From Planococcus sp. ISL-109 (GTDB lineage: Bacteria > Bacillota > Bacilli > Bacillales_A > Planococcaceae), in contig NZ_JAGGPW010000004.1 in NCBI RefSeq assembly GCF_018613655.1, positions 276,627-340,626 on the forward strand: 64,000 bases of DNA, read 5' to 3'. This document shows positions 63,968 through 64,000 of this stretch, piece after piece (the first letter of the stretch is position 1; the number at the start of each line of letters is the position of its first letter). The notes beneath the pieces are model-generated. The model worked only from the letters and a program-made list of their open reading frames with translations, had not been told where the DNA came from and searched no databases. The position numbers and the translations under genes are program-made.

Positions 63968-64000
63968 ATGGACAAAGTTATAGACATCGAAGAACGCATT
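63968..64000 (+). CDS. divIB: Cell division protein DivIB/FtsQ, first codons (truncated by window)
   Basis: ATG at 63968 with GAAGGAG 10 bases upstream opens MDKVIDIEERI, matching the VxxLEERIP start of Firmicutes DivIB. Position after murD is that of Staphylococcus divIB. Only 11 codons are visible. Confidence 0.7.
   Translation, partial: MDKVIDIEERI

Overview
The window is a stretch of conserved low-to-medium GC Firmicutes chromosome. The gene order follows the Bacillus subtilis ykq-ykr-ykt-yla-cta-ylb-yll blocks almost gene for gene (ktrC, rnjA, rpoY, ykrA, def, ykyA, pdhABCD, speA, yktA, yktB, ykzI, suhB, ylaF, typA, ylaH, ylaI, ylaN, ftsW, pyc, ctaA, ctaBCDEFG, ylbC, ylbF, ylbG, rsmD, coaD, ylbL, ylbM, ylbN, rpmF, bshC, mraZ, rsmH, ftsL, pbpB, mraY, murD). 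Several genes tied to sporulation in Bacillus are missing from the positions where synteny predicts them. This points to a non-sporulating Bacillales, most likely Planococcaceae (Planococcus or Planomicrobium type). That is inference from synteny and protein flavour, not a database result.

Layout. 1-2.7 kb: end of dapH and dapL (lysine/diaminopimelate), then a NorA-like MFS pump on the minus strand. 2.7-7.2 kb: a minus-strand XRE/cupin regulator-potABCD polyamine operon with its own promoter and repeated operator-like boxes. 7.3-12.9 kb: a Cys-rich small protein, ktrC, the rpoY-rnjA pair, a probable 23-residue basic peptide gene, a HAD phosphatase, def and ykyA. 13-18.2 kb: the pyruvate dehydrogenase cluster pdhABCD. 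18.3-24.3 kb: a lipid-anchored polysaccharide deacetylase, arginine decarboxylase speA, a flavin oxidoreductase and the yktA/yktB/ykzI/suhB group. 24.4-32.9 kb: typA-ylaH, a minus-strand three-gene group, ylaN, ftsW and pyruvate carboxylase. 33-40.8 kb: heme A synthase divergent from ctaB-caa3 oxidase-ctaG-ctaM. 40.8-50.2 kb: the ylb block with rsmD, coaD and rpmF. 50.2-54.4 kb: an enoyl-CoA hydratase and a biotin-dependent acyl-CoA carboxylase operon that carries a perfect CcpA cre site on its promoter. 54.4-64 kb: a degenerate ketopantoate reductase homologue, bshC and the division/cell-wall cluster mraZ-rsmH-ftsL-pbp-mraY-murD-divIB (cut by the window end).

Functionally the window combines central carbon flow (PDH, pyruvate carboxylase, caa3 respiration), polyamine supply (SpeA synthesis and PotABCD import), RNA turnover and translation (RNase J1, RpoY, YlbF, RsmD, RsmH, L32, deformylase) and division. 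No rRNA, tRNA, insertion sequence, prophage, CRISPR array, toxin-antitoxin or defence island was seen. I did not find a clear new multi-gene system. The least explained items are the 23-aa peptide gene beside rpoY, a 98-aa Cys-rich protein, several unexplained dyads and direct repeats at promoters, and a 4-TM membrane protein inserted in the yla block.
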